64,000 nt of DNA, from positions 33,895,166 to 33,959,165 of the forward strand of contig JAJEKV010000003.1 in assembly GCA_021234155.1 (NCBI GenBank), given 5' to 3'. Positions 21,640-35,300 of the stretch are shown in pieces; the stretch's first letter is position 1, and the number at the start of each line of letters is the position of its first letter. Source of the DNA: Isoetes taiwanensis. Lineage: Eukaryota > Streptophyta > Lycopodiopsida > Isoetales > Isoetaceae. Position numbers and translations under genes: made by a program. The notes beneath the pieces are model-generated. The model made no database searches, had not been told where the DNA came from, and worked only from the letters and a program-made list of their open reading frames with translations.

Positions 21640-21749
21640 ATTTAGGTTTTTTGGCTAGGCACCATTGCTATAAGTACATAAGGAAACACTACTTATGCTC
21701 TTTTTGCTTTAGCATCATTTGGTCATATAGCAAAATTTTGAGTAAGTTA
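21640..21749 (+). repeat. Long direct repeat, left copy (partner at 62742-62868)
   Basis: Shares TTTAGGTTTTTTGGCTAGGC, CACCATTGCTATAAGTACAT and CATTTGGTCATATAGCAAA with the sequence at 62742-62868 in the same orientation, allowing small indels. The left copy lies just before the Helitron Rep half and the right copy beyond the helicase half. Confidence 0.85.
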
Positions 21750-21975
21750 GTAAATTTTTAGCACACCAGCCTAACCGAGCCTACAACCTTTCTTGCAATT
21801 CTAGCCTATCCACGTGTAACTTCCATGTCATCAAAATCTGATGTGCCTTATTTTGCACCATTAGATCTCTGTTTTTGCAAATCTAAGGCCAGGGAAATTA
21901 GAAAATCGGAAAAAAAAATGAAGCCAGAGATGAAAGGGTCATCGAAGTGTCACCTTATGCGATCGATTCCATGTT

Positions 21976-23577
21976 TTGGTGCACAATCCTTTTGTCAAAA
22001 ATTTCCTGACACTATATGAAAGACCAAATCCAACAACCGGAATAAGCATCATGTCTGTCAATGTAATACAAAAAATTGCTGACCAATATGCTGTTACAAG
22101 ACCATACATCGCAATGGAGACAACAAACACAAGGGGATTTTCAATATTGGAAGATGTAACACAAAATGGGTCATCAGACACTTTCTCAAAACATGAGATG
22201 TACGAGCTCCCGACATTGTCAAAGAGAGATGGAGGCAATCTAACACAAGTCGCGAGATATATGACATTGACTGGTACAACAATAGACAATAGAGTATCTG
22301 GTTTGCCATTGACATTAGAGATGTGCATGTTCCCTTTTTTATTTCCACATGGTACTGGAAGCTATGATGGGAAACACGACATATTTGAATACTTAAAGCA
22401 AAGAATCAGCTGTATGTTCTCAGTATACACTTTGTACAAACCATATCTTCTAATGATGTACCAGGTCAGACAAGCTTCTCTTATAGCAAGCTCACTAAAT
22501 AGATGTTGTTTGGAAAAGGACATGATAGAATATAGGAGGACACATCCAGCCTCCAGTGAAGAAGATTGTCTACGTCATGTGATTAAATTCATAGTGCCAA
22601 AAACAATCCCAAACTCGCCGTCATGGCATAGGAAGCACCTTAAAGACATGTTAACTATGGTAGAATACTGGGGAATTCCATCATTCTTCCTGCGAGCAAA
22701 GACAAGGTGGAGATATATCCGATATTGAAAAAATCGTTAAAGAGATTGATGAAACATTAACGTGGGCGGATTGCCCAGTTGAATGCGCAGTGTTATTCCA
22801 TGTTAGGATGCAAATGTTCCTAAAAAACTACATACTTTGTGAGAACGGAATAATTGGCAATGTTCTCCATTATGTTTTGAGATATGAAGTTCAAAATAGG
22901 CATTCATTGCATGCCCATATTGTCCTCTGGGTATCAAGTCAAGATATTGATAGAGTAACGAATGAGATAGATGCCGTCATTCCAAATGCAGGCACTGATT
23001 ACTTTTCTCAGAGATTGCAAGGCCTTGTTTTGCAAAAACAAATCCATACATGTAGATCATCATGTTACAAGTACTCTCATGTAAAGCAATGCAAGTATGG
23101 ATTTCCTTTTCCCTCCCACATTACTACATTACACCGACCTTGACCAACAAAACCAAATTGGATATACCATAGACCTGGAATCCAACATGAGCGCATTGTC
23201 CCATACCATCCCACTATACTATCTTTATGGGGAGCTCACATGAATATTCAAAGAGTAACCGATGGATGCTGGTCATACTACTTGCTAAAGTATGCCATGA
23301 AGTGTGAACCGTATGGCAACCTCGTCTTGAACATTGATGATATATCTCTGCTATGCTACTGACAAAGCCAATCTCGGCTACAGAAGCAACGCTGACATGC
23401 CTACAGATTCCATCCATACAAAGATCAGGGAAAGTACAATATATAGACACATTGCCTCCATCGTCACGACAAAGAATTGTCTCAAAAGCATCAACAGCAA
23501 CTTTACATCCTGTTGACCTCTATTGTGCTAGACCTCAAAGTTTTCAACAAATAACATTCAAAGGGGTCCAAGCACAA
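21976..23577 (+). pseudogene. Helitron Rep domain half (HUH endonuclease), decayed
   Basis: Encodes the N-terminal half of a Helitron RepHel protein. LTLEMCMFPFLFPHGTGSYD (about 22300-22360) and DMLTMVEYWGIPSFFLRAKT are the Helitron_like_N flanks. AVLFHVRMQ and HSLHAHIVLW (about 22893-22932) form the HUH metal site. IVPYHPTILSLWGAHMNIQ leads to YYLLKYAMKCEP (about 23277-23312), which fits the two-tyrosine motif YxxKYxxK. The end resembles LYCARPQSFQQITFKG (about 23520-23565). Rep nicks and joins single-stranded DNA in rolling-circle-type transposition. Frameshifts at about 22700 and 23140-23500 and several stops mean it is dead. It stops where, in full-length Helitrons, the helicase-linker region begins; that region is found at 56.07 kb. 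Confidence 0.85.
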
Positions 23578-23599
23578 TAGGGCGTCTCATTTTTCTTGT

Positions 23600-24440
23600 C
23601 CCCTTTGTCCCCCATTTTAGTACTAAAAACCAATAAAGCCACGTGAGGTTGTTATCTTGGAGGCAATTTCAAATTTCATAAAAAACAAAAATAGTAAAAA
23701 TTCGAATTGCACGATTCTTGGAAAATTTCGGCTTTCAGAACAAGCATTCCCCGAAAAGGAAAACTAGAAGATCGAAATCTTCATGCTTCTGCGTCCACCG
23801 ATTTGTTCCAGTTTGAATGGATCAATGTTTATTGTGTTTCTTTTTCCTATTTGCCAAATTCGTTTTCTAAGTAATTAGTGTATCCCTGAATCCTTGCCTC
23901 ATGAATCTGGACATGGAAATAGAATTCCATCGATATATTTGAGTCCGGACTAAAGTAAATTTGAGTCCGACATGGAAATAGAATTCCAATCGATATCAAT
24001 ATTTTTTAAACTTGAAAGTACTCTCCGATAATTCTACCCTAGTCCTATAATATATGTAGTAATGGCTGATTCTACCTCGGATATTTGGAGCACTATGCTT
24101 TAACTCTTTAAGGTTTTGCACTTCAATATAATATTAATGTTTGACTAAATACAAGGATCTAGCTTTCTAAATTTTTTCGTAGGTTTTTGTACATTATTTC
24201 TTGAGATGGAGATTGGGTGTGGATTAGATGCCACTAGGGATGGAAATCCAGAGACCTGATACAAGCATGGAAGATTAGATGCGTCTGCTAACCACAAGAA
24301 AGGAAGAGCAAAAATAAAGGCTAGATTAAAAAGAGAGCTCAACGTCAAAAGAGGAGGCGCTCAATTGGTTTGTAAATGATGATAATGAAATTCGTGGCTT
24401 CCACTATGGAGATTGAAGTACAAGGCTCTTAAAATTGTAA
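23600..24440. other. No gene recognised; left shoulder of the satellite
   Basis: AT-rich sequence between the Rep relic and the satellite. GACATGGAAATAGAATTCCA is duplicated at about 23911 and 23970. No coding frame was recognised. Confidence 0.45.
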
Positions 24441-25807
24441 GATACTATTTGAATATGTAAAGAAAATAACAGGGGGGTCCGAGGGGATTTGATATAGATA
24501 TAATTCTTGAAACCATAGACCATATTCCTAAAACAATTCAATGGGTTATTAGAAAAAAAAACATAGATTTAAAATAAAAATGGTCACATTAGCTCACCAG
24601 ATTGGTTAAAATAGTCATATTAGGACATTGAGTTATTTTGGTAGAGGTTCGAATCTCAGATTTCATATTCTAAAAGCTTAAGCGGTTGATAGAGGCTTGA
24701 TATACCATCAAAACCTTAGGCAAACTCATATTCGACATCTTAAAATCGTAGGCGTCCCCAATCATAATTGAGCATAATCGAAACGAGAGGTGTCAGCTCA
24801 ACTTGCTCCAACATACAGAGCCTGAATCATGTCACCTCGTTTAGAATATGCAAAATAACAGGGGGTTCGATGGGATTTGATATAGATATAATTCTTGAAA
24901 CCATAGACCATATTCCTAAAACAATTCAATGGGTTATTAGAAAAAAAAACATAGATTTAAAATAAAAAATGGTCACATTAGCTCACTGGTTAGATTGGTT
25001 AAAATAGTCATATTAGGACATTGAGTTATTTTGGTAGAGGTTCGAATCTCCGTATTTCATATTCTAAAAGCTTAAGCGAAACCGTATAGAGGCTTGATAT
25101 ACCATCAAAACCTTAGGCAAACTCATATTCGACATCTTAAAATCGTAGGCGTCCCCAATCATAATTGAGCATAATCGAAACGAGAGGTGTCCAGAAGCTC
25201 CAACATCTGATCCCGGGCCGTAGGGATTGATGTGATCAAATGTGGTAGTCGAGGTGCACCTCGTTTAGAATATGTAGCAAAATAACAGGGTTCTGTGGGG
25301 ATTTGATATAGATATAATTCTTGAAACCATAGACCATATTCCTAAAACAATTCAATGGGTTATTAGAAAAAAAAAACATAGATTTAAAATAAAAAATGGT
25401 CACATTAGCTCACTGGTTAGATTGGTTAAAATAATCATATTAGGACATTGAGTTATTTTGGTAGAGGTTCGAATCTCCGTATTTCATATTCTAAAAGCTT
25501 AAGCGAAACCGTATAGAGGCTTGATATACCATCAAAACCTTAGGCAAACTCATATTCGACATCTTAAAATCAGAGGCATAATTCTTGAAACCATAGACCA
25601 ATCATAATTGAGCAAAATAGTCATATTAGGACATTGAGTTATTTTGGTAGAGGGTTGAATCTCCGTGTTTCATAAAAAGCTTAAGAGGTGTCCATCAAAA
25701 CCTCCAAACTCATATTCGACATCTTAAAATCGTGGGGATCATAATTGGATTGATGATCCGAGGTGTCCGAAGCTCCAACATACAGTCACGTAGTCCAGTA
25801 GTCGAGG

Positions 25808-26348
25808 TGCACCTCGTTTAGAATATGTAGCAAAATAACAGGGGGTTCCAGGGGGATTTGATATAGATATAATTCTTGAAACCATAGACCATATTCCTAA
25901 AACAATTCAATGGGTTATTAGAAAAAAAAAACATAGATTTAAAATAAAAAATGGTCACATTAGCTCACTGGTTAGATTGGTTAAAATAGTCATATTAGGA
26001 CATTGAGTTATTTTGGTAGAGGTTCGAATCTCCGTATTTCATATTCTAAAAGCTTAAGCGAAACCGTATAGAGGCTTGATATACCATCAAAACCTTAGGC
26101 AAACTCATATTCGACATCTTAAAATCGTAGGCGTCCCCAATCATAATTGAGCATAATCGAAACGAGAGGTGTCCAGAAGCTCCAACATACAGTCTGGGCC
26201 GTAGGATTGACAGATCCGACGACTGTGGTAGTCCAGGGTGCACCTCGTTTAGAATATGTAGCAAAATAACAGGGGGTTCCAGGGGGATTTGATATAGATA
26301 TAATTCTTGAAACCATAGACCATATTCCTAAAACAATTCAATGGGTTA
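25808..26348 (+). repeat. Segment identical to 28139-28679
   Basis: About 540 bp, a whole unit and part of the next, appear base-for-base identical to 28139-28679, 2331 bp downstream, down to the length of the A run. Most other units differ from each other by several percent and many indels. This pair indicates a recent copying event or an assembly duplication. Confidence 0.8.
25961..26031 (+). other. tRNA-like pol III A and B boxes within a satellite unit (example)
   Basis: In a near-consensus unit, TAGCTCACTGGTTAGA (25961-25976) fits the tRNA D-arm/A-box pattern TRGCNNAGTGG with one change, and GGTTCGAATCT (26021-26031) fits the B box GGTTCGANTCC. The start-to-start distance is 60 nt, longer than in class I tRNAs but within the range of long-variable-arm tRNAs or SINEs. 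A TTTT between the boxes would tend to stop pol III early. Most units keep both boxes; many have lost the CG of the B box. Confidence 0.65.
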
Positions 26349-29300
26349 TAGATTTAAAATAATTTAAAAAAAATGGTCACATTAGCTCACTGGTTAGATT
26401 GGTTAAAATAGTCATATTAGGACATTGAGTTATTTTGGTAGAGGTTCGAATCTCAGATTTCATATTCTAAAAGCTTAAAAGCGAAACCCATATAGAGGCT
26501 TGATATACCATCAAAACCTTAGGCAAACTCATATTCGACATCTTAAAATCGTAGGGTCCCCCCTAATCATAATTGAGCATAATCAAACGAGAGGTGTCCG
26601 AAGCTCCAACATACGCCGTGGGATTGGATCAAACGTAGGATTGATCGTTTATCCGAGGGTTCGAGGGGGATTTGATATAGATATAATTCTTGAAACCATA
26701 GACCATAGTCCCAAACAATTCAATGGGTGCAAAAAACATAGATTTAAAATAAAAAAATGGTCACATTAGCTCGTTTTAGAATATGTAGCAAAATAACTAA
26801 AGGTTCGATTTTGATATAGATATAATTCTTGAAACCATAGACCATATTCCTAAAACAATTCAATGGGTTATTAGAAAAAAAACATAGATTTAAAATAAAA
26901 AATGGTCACATTAGCTCAATTTTGGTTAGATTGGTTAAAATAGTCATATTAGGACATTGAGTTATTTTGGTAGAGGTTCAATCTCCATATTTCATATTCT
27001 AAAAAAGCTAAACCGTATAGGAATCTTGATATACCATCAAAACCTTCATGATTACATCAAAATATTGACCATAATCATAAAGGTGTCGAAGCTCCAACAT
27101 GCTGATCACGGGCAGTAGGATTGAATCCGGCCCCGTAGTATCTGCACCTAAGAATATGTAGCAAAATAACAGGGGTTCGATATTTGATATAGATATAATT
27201 CTTGAAACCATAGACCATATTCCTAAAACAATTCAATGGGTTATTAGAAAAAACATAGATTTAAAATAAAAAAAAATGGTCACATTAGCTCCTTTGGTTA
27301 GATTGGTTAAAATAGTCATATTAGGACATTGAGTTATTTTGGTAGAGGTTCGAATCTCATTTCATATTCTAAAAGCTTGCGAAAACCGTATAGAGGCTTG
27401 ATATACCATCAAAACCTTATCTTAAAATCGGGCGTCCCCAATCATAATTGAGCATAATCGAAAAAGGTGTCCGGGAAGAAAAACATAAATCAGTGGTCAT
27501 GATCCCCAATCACCTAATATGTAGCAAAATAACGGGGGTTCGAGGGATATAGTATAATTCTTGAAACCAACAGACCATATTCCTAAAACAATTCATTGGG
27601 TTATTAGAAAAAAAAACATAGATTTAAAATAAAAATGGTCACATTAGTCCTTTGCATTGGTTAAAATAATCATATTAGGAATTGATTATTTTGTAGCAAA
27701 ATAAAAGCTTAAAACGGCCCAGGGGGGTTCCATCAAAACCTTAGGCAAACTCATATTCGGGGGATTTGAAATAGATATAATTCTTGAAACCATAGACCAT
27801 ATTCTAAAACAATTCAATGGGTTATTAGAAAAAAAAAACATAGATTTAAAATAAAAATGGTCACATTAGCTCACTTTGGTTAGATTGGTTAAAATAGTCA
27901 TATTAGGACATTGAGTTATTTTGGTAGAGGTTGAATCTCCTCGGTATTTCATATTCTAAAAGCTTAAGCGAAATAGAATAGAGGCTTGATATACCATCAA
28001 AACCTTAGGCAAACTCATATTCGCATCTTAAAATCGTGAAGGTCCCCAATCATAATTGAGCATAATCGAAACGAGGTGTCGAAGCTCCAACATACTGATC
28101 AGTATATTGGCGGTCAGACGAATCGTGGTAGTCCAGGGTGCACCTCGTTTAGAATATGTAGCAAAATAACAGGGGGTTCCAGGGGGATTTGATATAGATA
28201 TAATTCTTGAAACCATAGACCATATTCCTAAAACAATTCAATGGGTTATTAGAAAAAAAAAACATAGATTTAAAATAAAAAATGGTCACATTAGCTCACT
28301 GGTTAGATTGGTTAAAATAGTCATATTAGGACATTGAGTTATTTTGGTAGAGGTTCGAATCTCCGTATTTCATATTCTAAAAGCTTAAGCGAAACCGTAT
28401 AGAGGCTTGATATACCATCAAAACCTTAGGCAAACTCATATTCGACATCTTAAAATCGTAGGCGTCCCCAATCATAATTGAGCATAATCGAAACGAGAGG
28501 TGTCCAGAAGCTCCAACATACAGTCTGGGCCGTAGGATTGACAGATCCGACGACTGTGGTAGTCCAGGGTGCACCTCGTTTAGAATATGTAGCAAAATAA
28601 CAGGGGGTTCCAGGGGGATTTGATATAGATATAATTCTTGAAACCATAGACCATATTCCTAAAACAATTCAATGGGTTATTAGAAAAAAAAAACATAGAT
28701 TTAAAATAAAAAATGGTCACATTAGCTCACTGGTTAGATTGGTTAAAATAGTCATATTAGGACATTGAGTTATTTTGGTAGAGGTTGAATCTCAGGTATT
28801 TCATATTCTAAAAGCTTAAAAGCGAAACCAGTATAGAGGCTTGATATATCAAACCTCAAAACCTTATCTTAAAATCAAACTCATATTGAGCATAATCGAA
28901 GCGAGAGGGTCTTAAAATCGTGAGGGATTGACGTCCCCAATCATAATGAGCATAATCCCGGGGATTTGATAAAAATTCGAGAGGTGTCCAATGTTTAAAA
29001 AATGTAGCTCCAAGATAAAATTCCATAGACCATATTCATAACAATTCAATGGGCGTAGATTTAATTGATCAAGGCAAGGTTAGATTGAAAAATCCATATT
29101 AGGACATTGAGTTATTTGGTAGTCGAGGTGCACCTCGTTTAGAATATGTAGAGGATCCAAGCTTGAATACCATCAAACCTTTTAGGGTTCGGGGATTTGA
29201 TATAGATATAATTCTTGAAACCATAGACCATATTCCTAAAAACAATTCAATGGGTTATTAGAAAAAAAAAACATAGATTTAAAATAAAAAATGGTCACAT

Positions 29301-32300
29301 TAGCTCCACTTTGGTTAGATTGGTTAAAATAGTCATATTAGGACATTGAGTTATTTTGGTAGAGGTTGAATCTCAGGTATTTCATATTCTAAAAGCTTAA
29401 AAACGAAGCGATATAGGCTTGATATACCATCAAAACCTTAGGCAAACTCATATTCGACATCTTAAAATCGTGAAGCGTCCCCAATCATAATTGAGCATAA
29501 TCGAACGAGAGGTGTCGAAGCTCCAACATATTACCTGAAAAAAAGTCAAGGGTGCACCTGGATTAGAATATGTAGCAAAATAACAGGGGTTCGAGGGGGA
29601 TTTGATATAGATATAATTCTTGAAACCATAGACCATATTCCTAAAACAATTCAATGGGTTATTAGAAAAAAAAACATAGATTTAAAATAAAAAATGGTCA
29701 CATTAGCTCCTTTTTAGATTGGTTAAAATAATCATATTAGGACATTGAGTTATTTTGGTAGAGGTTCAGAATCTTTCATATTCTAAAGTATTTCATATTC
29801 CATAAAACCTTAAAACCTCATATTCGACATCTTAAAATCGTAGGCGTAGAGCATAATCGATATACCATCAAAACCTTAATTGTGAATCTCATATTAGAAT
29901 ATGCAAAATAACTCCCAATCATATAGATATAATTCTTGAAACCATAGACCATATTCCTAAAACAATTCAATGGGTTATTAGAAAAAAAAACATAGATTTA
30001 AAATAAAAATGGTCACATTAGCTCCTTCATATTAGGACATTGAGTTATTTTGGTAGAGGTTCCAGAGGCCGAGGGTGCTTGATAGGCAAACTCATATTAG
30101 GATCTTAAAATGCGGAAGCGTCCCCAATCATAATTAGGGAGGTGTCGGAAGCTCAACATACGGCCCATTGTCAGATCCGGCCGTGGTAGTCCGAGGTGCA
30201 CCTCGTTTAGAATATGTAGCAAAATAACTTGGGGGTTCCAGGGGGATTTGATATAGATATAATTCTTGAAACCATAGACCATATTCCTAAAACAATTCAA
30301 TGGGTTATTAGAAAAAAACATAGATTTAAAATAAAAAATGGTCACATTAGCTCAATTGGTTAGATTGGTTAAAATAGTCATATTAGGACATTGAGTTATT
30401 TTGGTAGAGGTTGAATCTTCTAAAAGCTATTTCATATTCTAAAACCTTAAAGCGAAGCATAATAGAGGCTTGATATACCATCAAAACCCTTAGGCAAAAT
30501 AAAATCGTATTAGATATAATCTTAAAATCCATATTCCTAAAACAATTCCCCAATCAAAATTGGTCAGCATAATTGGTTAAAATAGTCGGACATTGAGTTA
30601 TTTTGGTGTCCGTATATTCCAAAAGCATAAACCCAGCTGATGCGGGGCAAACTCATGATTCGACATCTTAAAAATCGGGATTGGAGCATCCGAGGTGTCG
30701 AAGCTCCAACATACGTCCGGCCGTAGGATTGTGGTCCAGTCGGGGTGCACCTCGTTTAGAATATGTAGCAAAATAACAGGGGTTCGAGGGGATTTGATAT
30801 AGATATAATTCTTGAAACCATAGACCATATTCCTAAAACAATTCAATGGGTTATTAGAAAAAAAAAACATAGATTTAAAATAAAAAATGGTCACATTAGC
30901 TCCTTTGGTTAGATTGGTTAAAATAGTCATATTAGGACATTGAGTTATTTTTGGTAGAGGTTGAATCTCCGTATTTCATATTCTAAAAGCTTAAGCGAAA
31001 CCGTGATAGAGGCTTGATATACCATCAAAAACCTTAGGCAAACTCATATTTCTCGACATCTTAAAATGGTAAGGCGTCCCAATCATAATTGAGCATAATC
31101 GAAGCGAGAGGTGTCGAGCTCCAACATACGATGCCGGGCCGTAGGATTGGCCATCCGACCGGCGGCGTGGTAGTCGAGGGGCACCTGCGTTTAGAATATG
31201 TAGCAAAATAACGGGGGTTCAGGGGATTTGATATAGATATAATTCTTGAAACCATAGACCATATTCCTAAAACAATTCAATGGGTTATTAGAAAAAAAAC
31301 ATAGATTTAAAATAAAAAATGGTCACATTAGCTCACTTGGTTAGATTGGTTAAAATAATCATATTAGGACATTGAGTTATTTTGGTAGAGGTTCAATCTC
31401 CGTATTTCATATTCTAAAAGCTTAAACCGCTTAAAACCATTATAGAGGCTTGATATACCATCAAAACCTTAGGCAAACTCATATTGACATCTTTAAAATA
31501 AAAAATGGTCCCCAATCATAGTGAGCATAATCGAAGCGAAGGTTCGATCAAACCTTTAAAATCAAAATCATAATTGAAGTACGGTAGTCCCCAATCATTT
31601 GATATAGATATAATTCTTGAAACCATAGACCATATTCCTAAAACAATTCAATGGGTTATTAGAAAAAAAAATAGATTTAAAATAAAAAATGGTCACATTA
31701 GCTCAACCTTGGTTAGATTGGTTAAAATAGTCATATTAGGACATTTTTTTTTGGTAGAGGTTCATCTCAAATTTCAATTCTAAAATCTTAAAATCGAGAG
31801 TATAGAGGCTTGATATACCATCAAAACCTTAGGCAAACTCATGATGGTAGTCGACATCTTAAAATATGTAGAAAAATAAATGTCCCCAATCATAATTCTT
31901 GAAACCATAGACCATATTCCTAAAAACAATTCAATGGGTTATTAGAAAAAAAAACATAGATTTAAAATAAAAAATGGTCACATTAGCTCCAACATATTAG
32001 GACATTGAGTTATTTTGGTAAGGGATTCGATCTCCAGCTTAAAAGCGAACCGTATAGAGTTTGATATACCATCAAAACCTTAGGCAAACTCATATTAGTG
32101 CACCTTAAAATCGTTTATAATTGAATATGTAGCAAAATAACAGGGGTTCACCTCGTTTAGGAAAAATTTTCGGATATAGATATAATTCTTGAAACCATAG
32201 ACCATATTCCTAAAACAATTCAATGGGTTATTAGAAAAAAAAAACATAGATTTAAAAATAAAAATGGTCACATTAGCTCCTTTGGTTAGATTGGTTAAAA

Positions 32301-35300
32301 TAGTCATATTAGGACATTGAGTTATTTTTTGTAGAGGTTGAATCTCCTCAGTATTTCATATTCTAAAAGCTTAAAGCGAAAACAGGTATAGGAAGCTTGA
32401 TATACCATCAAAACCTTAGGCAAACTCATATTGAAACCATCTTAAAATGCAATGGGTTATTAGAAAAAAAAAAAAAACCCCAATCATAATTGAGCATAAT
32501 CACATTAGTAGAGATTGGTTAAAATAGTCTTTAGGTGTCGAGAAGCTCCAAACATACGGGCGTTTTATTGGCGAATCCGACGTGGTAGTCCGGGGTGCAC
32601 CTCGTTTAGAATATGTAGCAAAATAACGGGGTTCGGGGATTTGATATAGATATAATTCTTGAAACCATAGACCATATTCCTAAAAACAATTCAATGGGTT
32701 ATTAGAAAAAAAAAACATAGATTTAAAATAAAAAATGGTCACATTAGCTCACTTGGTTAGATTGGTTAAAATAGTCATATTAGGACATTGAGTTATTTTG
32801 GTAGAGGTTCGAATCTCCGTATTTCATATTCTAAAAGCTTAAAAAACCGGTATAGGAGGCTTGATATACCATCAAAACCTTAGGCAAACTCATATTCGCC
32901 ATCTTAAAATCGTGAGGTCCCCAATCATAATTGAGCATAATCGAAGCGAGAGGTGTCCAGAAGCTCCAACATACAGTCTGGGCCGTAGGATTGACAGATC
33001 CGACGACTGTGGTAGTCCAGGGTGCATCTCGTTTAGAATATGTAGCAAAATAACAGGGGGTTCAGGGGGATTTGATATAGATATAATTCTTGAAACCATA
33101 GACCATATTCCTAAAACAATTCAATGGGTTATTAGAAAAAAACATAGATTTAAAATAAAAATGGTCACATTAGCTCCTTTGGTTAGATTGGTTAAAATAG
33201 TCATATTAGGACATTGAGTTATTTTGGTAGAGGTTCGAATCTCCGTATTTCATATTCTAAAAGCTTAAGCGAAAATCAAGTATAGAGGCTTGATATACCA
33301 TCAAAACCTTAGGCAAACTCATATTAGACATCTTAAAATCGTGAGGCGTCCCCAATCATAATTGAGCATAATCGAAGCGAGAGAGGTGTCCGAAGCTCCA
33401 ACATCTGATGCGGGCGTGGGATTGACATAGATCCGGACGGCGTGGTAGTCGAGGGGTGCACCTCGTTTAGAATATGTAGCAAAATAACATTGAGGGGGTT
33501 CGGGGATTTGATATAGATATAATTCTTGAAACCATAGACCATATTCCTAAAACAATTCAATGGGTTATTAGAAAAAAAAAAAAACATAGATTTAAAATAA
33601 AAATGGTCACATTAGCTCCTTTGGTTAGATTGGTTAAAATAGTCATATTAGGACATTGAGTTATTTTGGTAGAGGTTGAATCTCAGGTATTTCATATTCT
33701 AAAAAGCTTAAGCGAAACCGTTATAGAACTTCTGATATACCATCAAAACCTTAGGCAAACTCATATTCGACATCTTAAAATCGTGCCCCCAATCATAATT
33801 GAGCATAATCGAAGCAGAGGTGTCGAAGCTCCAACATACAGTCTGGGCGTGGGATTGTGAAATCCGACGACTGTGGTAGTCGAGGGTGCACCTGGATTTT
33901 AGAATATGTAAAAATAACTGGGGGTTCGAGGGGATTTGATATAGATATAATTCTTGAAACCATAGACCATATTCCTAAAACAATTCAATGGGTTATTAGA
34001 AAAAAAACCATAGATTTAAAATAAAAATGGTCACATTAGCTCCTTTGGTTAGATTGGTTAAAATAGTCATATTAGGACATTGAGTTATTTTTGTAGAGGT
34101 TAGAATCTCCAATTTCATATTCTAAAAGCTTAAAAGCGAAAGCCATTATAGAGGCTTGATATACCATCAAAACCTTAGGCAAACTCATATTCGACATCTT
34201 AAAATCGTAGGCGTCCCCAATCATAATTGAGCATAATCGAAGCGAGAGGGGTGTCCGAGCTCAACATACGATGGGCGTAGGATTGTGAATCCGGCGACCG
34301 TGTGGTAGTCCAGGGGTGCACCTCGTTTAGAATATGTAGCAAAATAACGAGGGGTTCGGGGGATTTGATATAGATATAATTCTTGAAACCATAGACCATA
34401 TTCCTAAAACAATTCAATGGGTTATTAGAAAAAACATAGATTTAAAATAAAAAAATGGTCACATTAGCTCAACGGTTTTCAGATTGGTTAAAATAGTCAT
34501 ATTAGGACATTGAGTTATTTTGGTAGAGGTTAATTCTTGAATCTCAGACCATATTCCTATTTCATATTCCTAAAAAATGCTTAAGCGAAATTGAGTATAG
34601 AGGCTTGATATACCATCAAAACCTTAGGCAAACTCATATTCGAGCATCTCCAACATAAAATAGGATTGGCGGATCCGTATTTGTGGTAGTCCCCGTTTTA
34701 GAATATGTAATAACATAATTCTTTGAAAGATATAATTCTTGAAACCATAGACCATATTCCTAAAACAATTCAATGGGTTATTAGAAAAAAAAAACATAGA
34801 TTTAAAATAAAAATGGTCACATTAGCTCCTTTAGTTAGATTGGTTAAAATAGTCATATTAGGACATTGAGTTATTTTGGTAGAGGTTGAATCTCATTATT
34901 TCATATTCTAAAAGCTTAAGCGAAACCGTATAGAGGCTTGATATACCATCAAAACCTTAGGCAAACTCATATTCGACATCTTAAAATCGTAGGCGTCCCC
35001 AATCATAATTGAGCATAATCGAAACGAGAGGTGTCCAGAAGCTCCAACATACAGTCTGGGCCGTAGGATTGACCATCCCACAGCTATGTGGTAGTCGAGG
35101 GTGCACCTACGTTTAGAATATGTAGCAAAATAACGGGTTTCGAGGGGATTTGATATAGATATAATTCTTGAAACCATAGACCATATTCCTAAAACAATTC
35201 AATGGGTTATTAGAAAAAAAAAACATAGATTTAAAATAAAAAATGGTCACATTAGCTCACTGGTTAGATTGGTTAAAATAGTCATATTAGGACATTGAGT

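Noticed and set aside
25961-26031. A real tRNA gene in each satellite unit
   Set aside because: T-stem pairing is incomplete, no acceptor stem matches, and a TTTT lies between the boxes.
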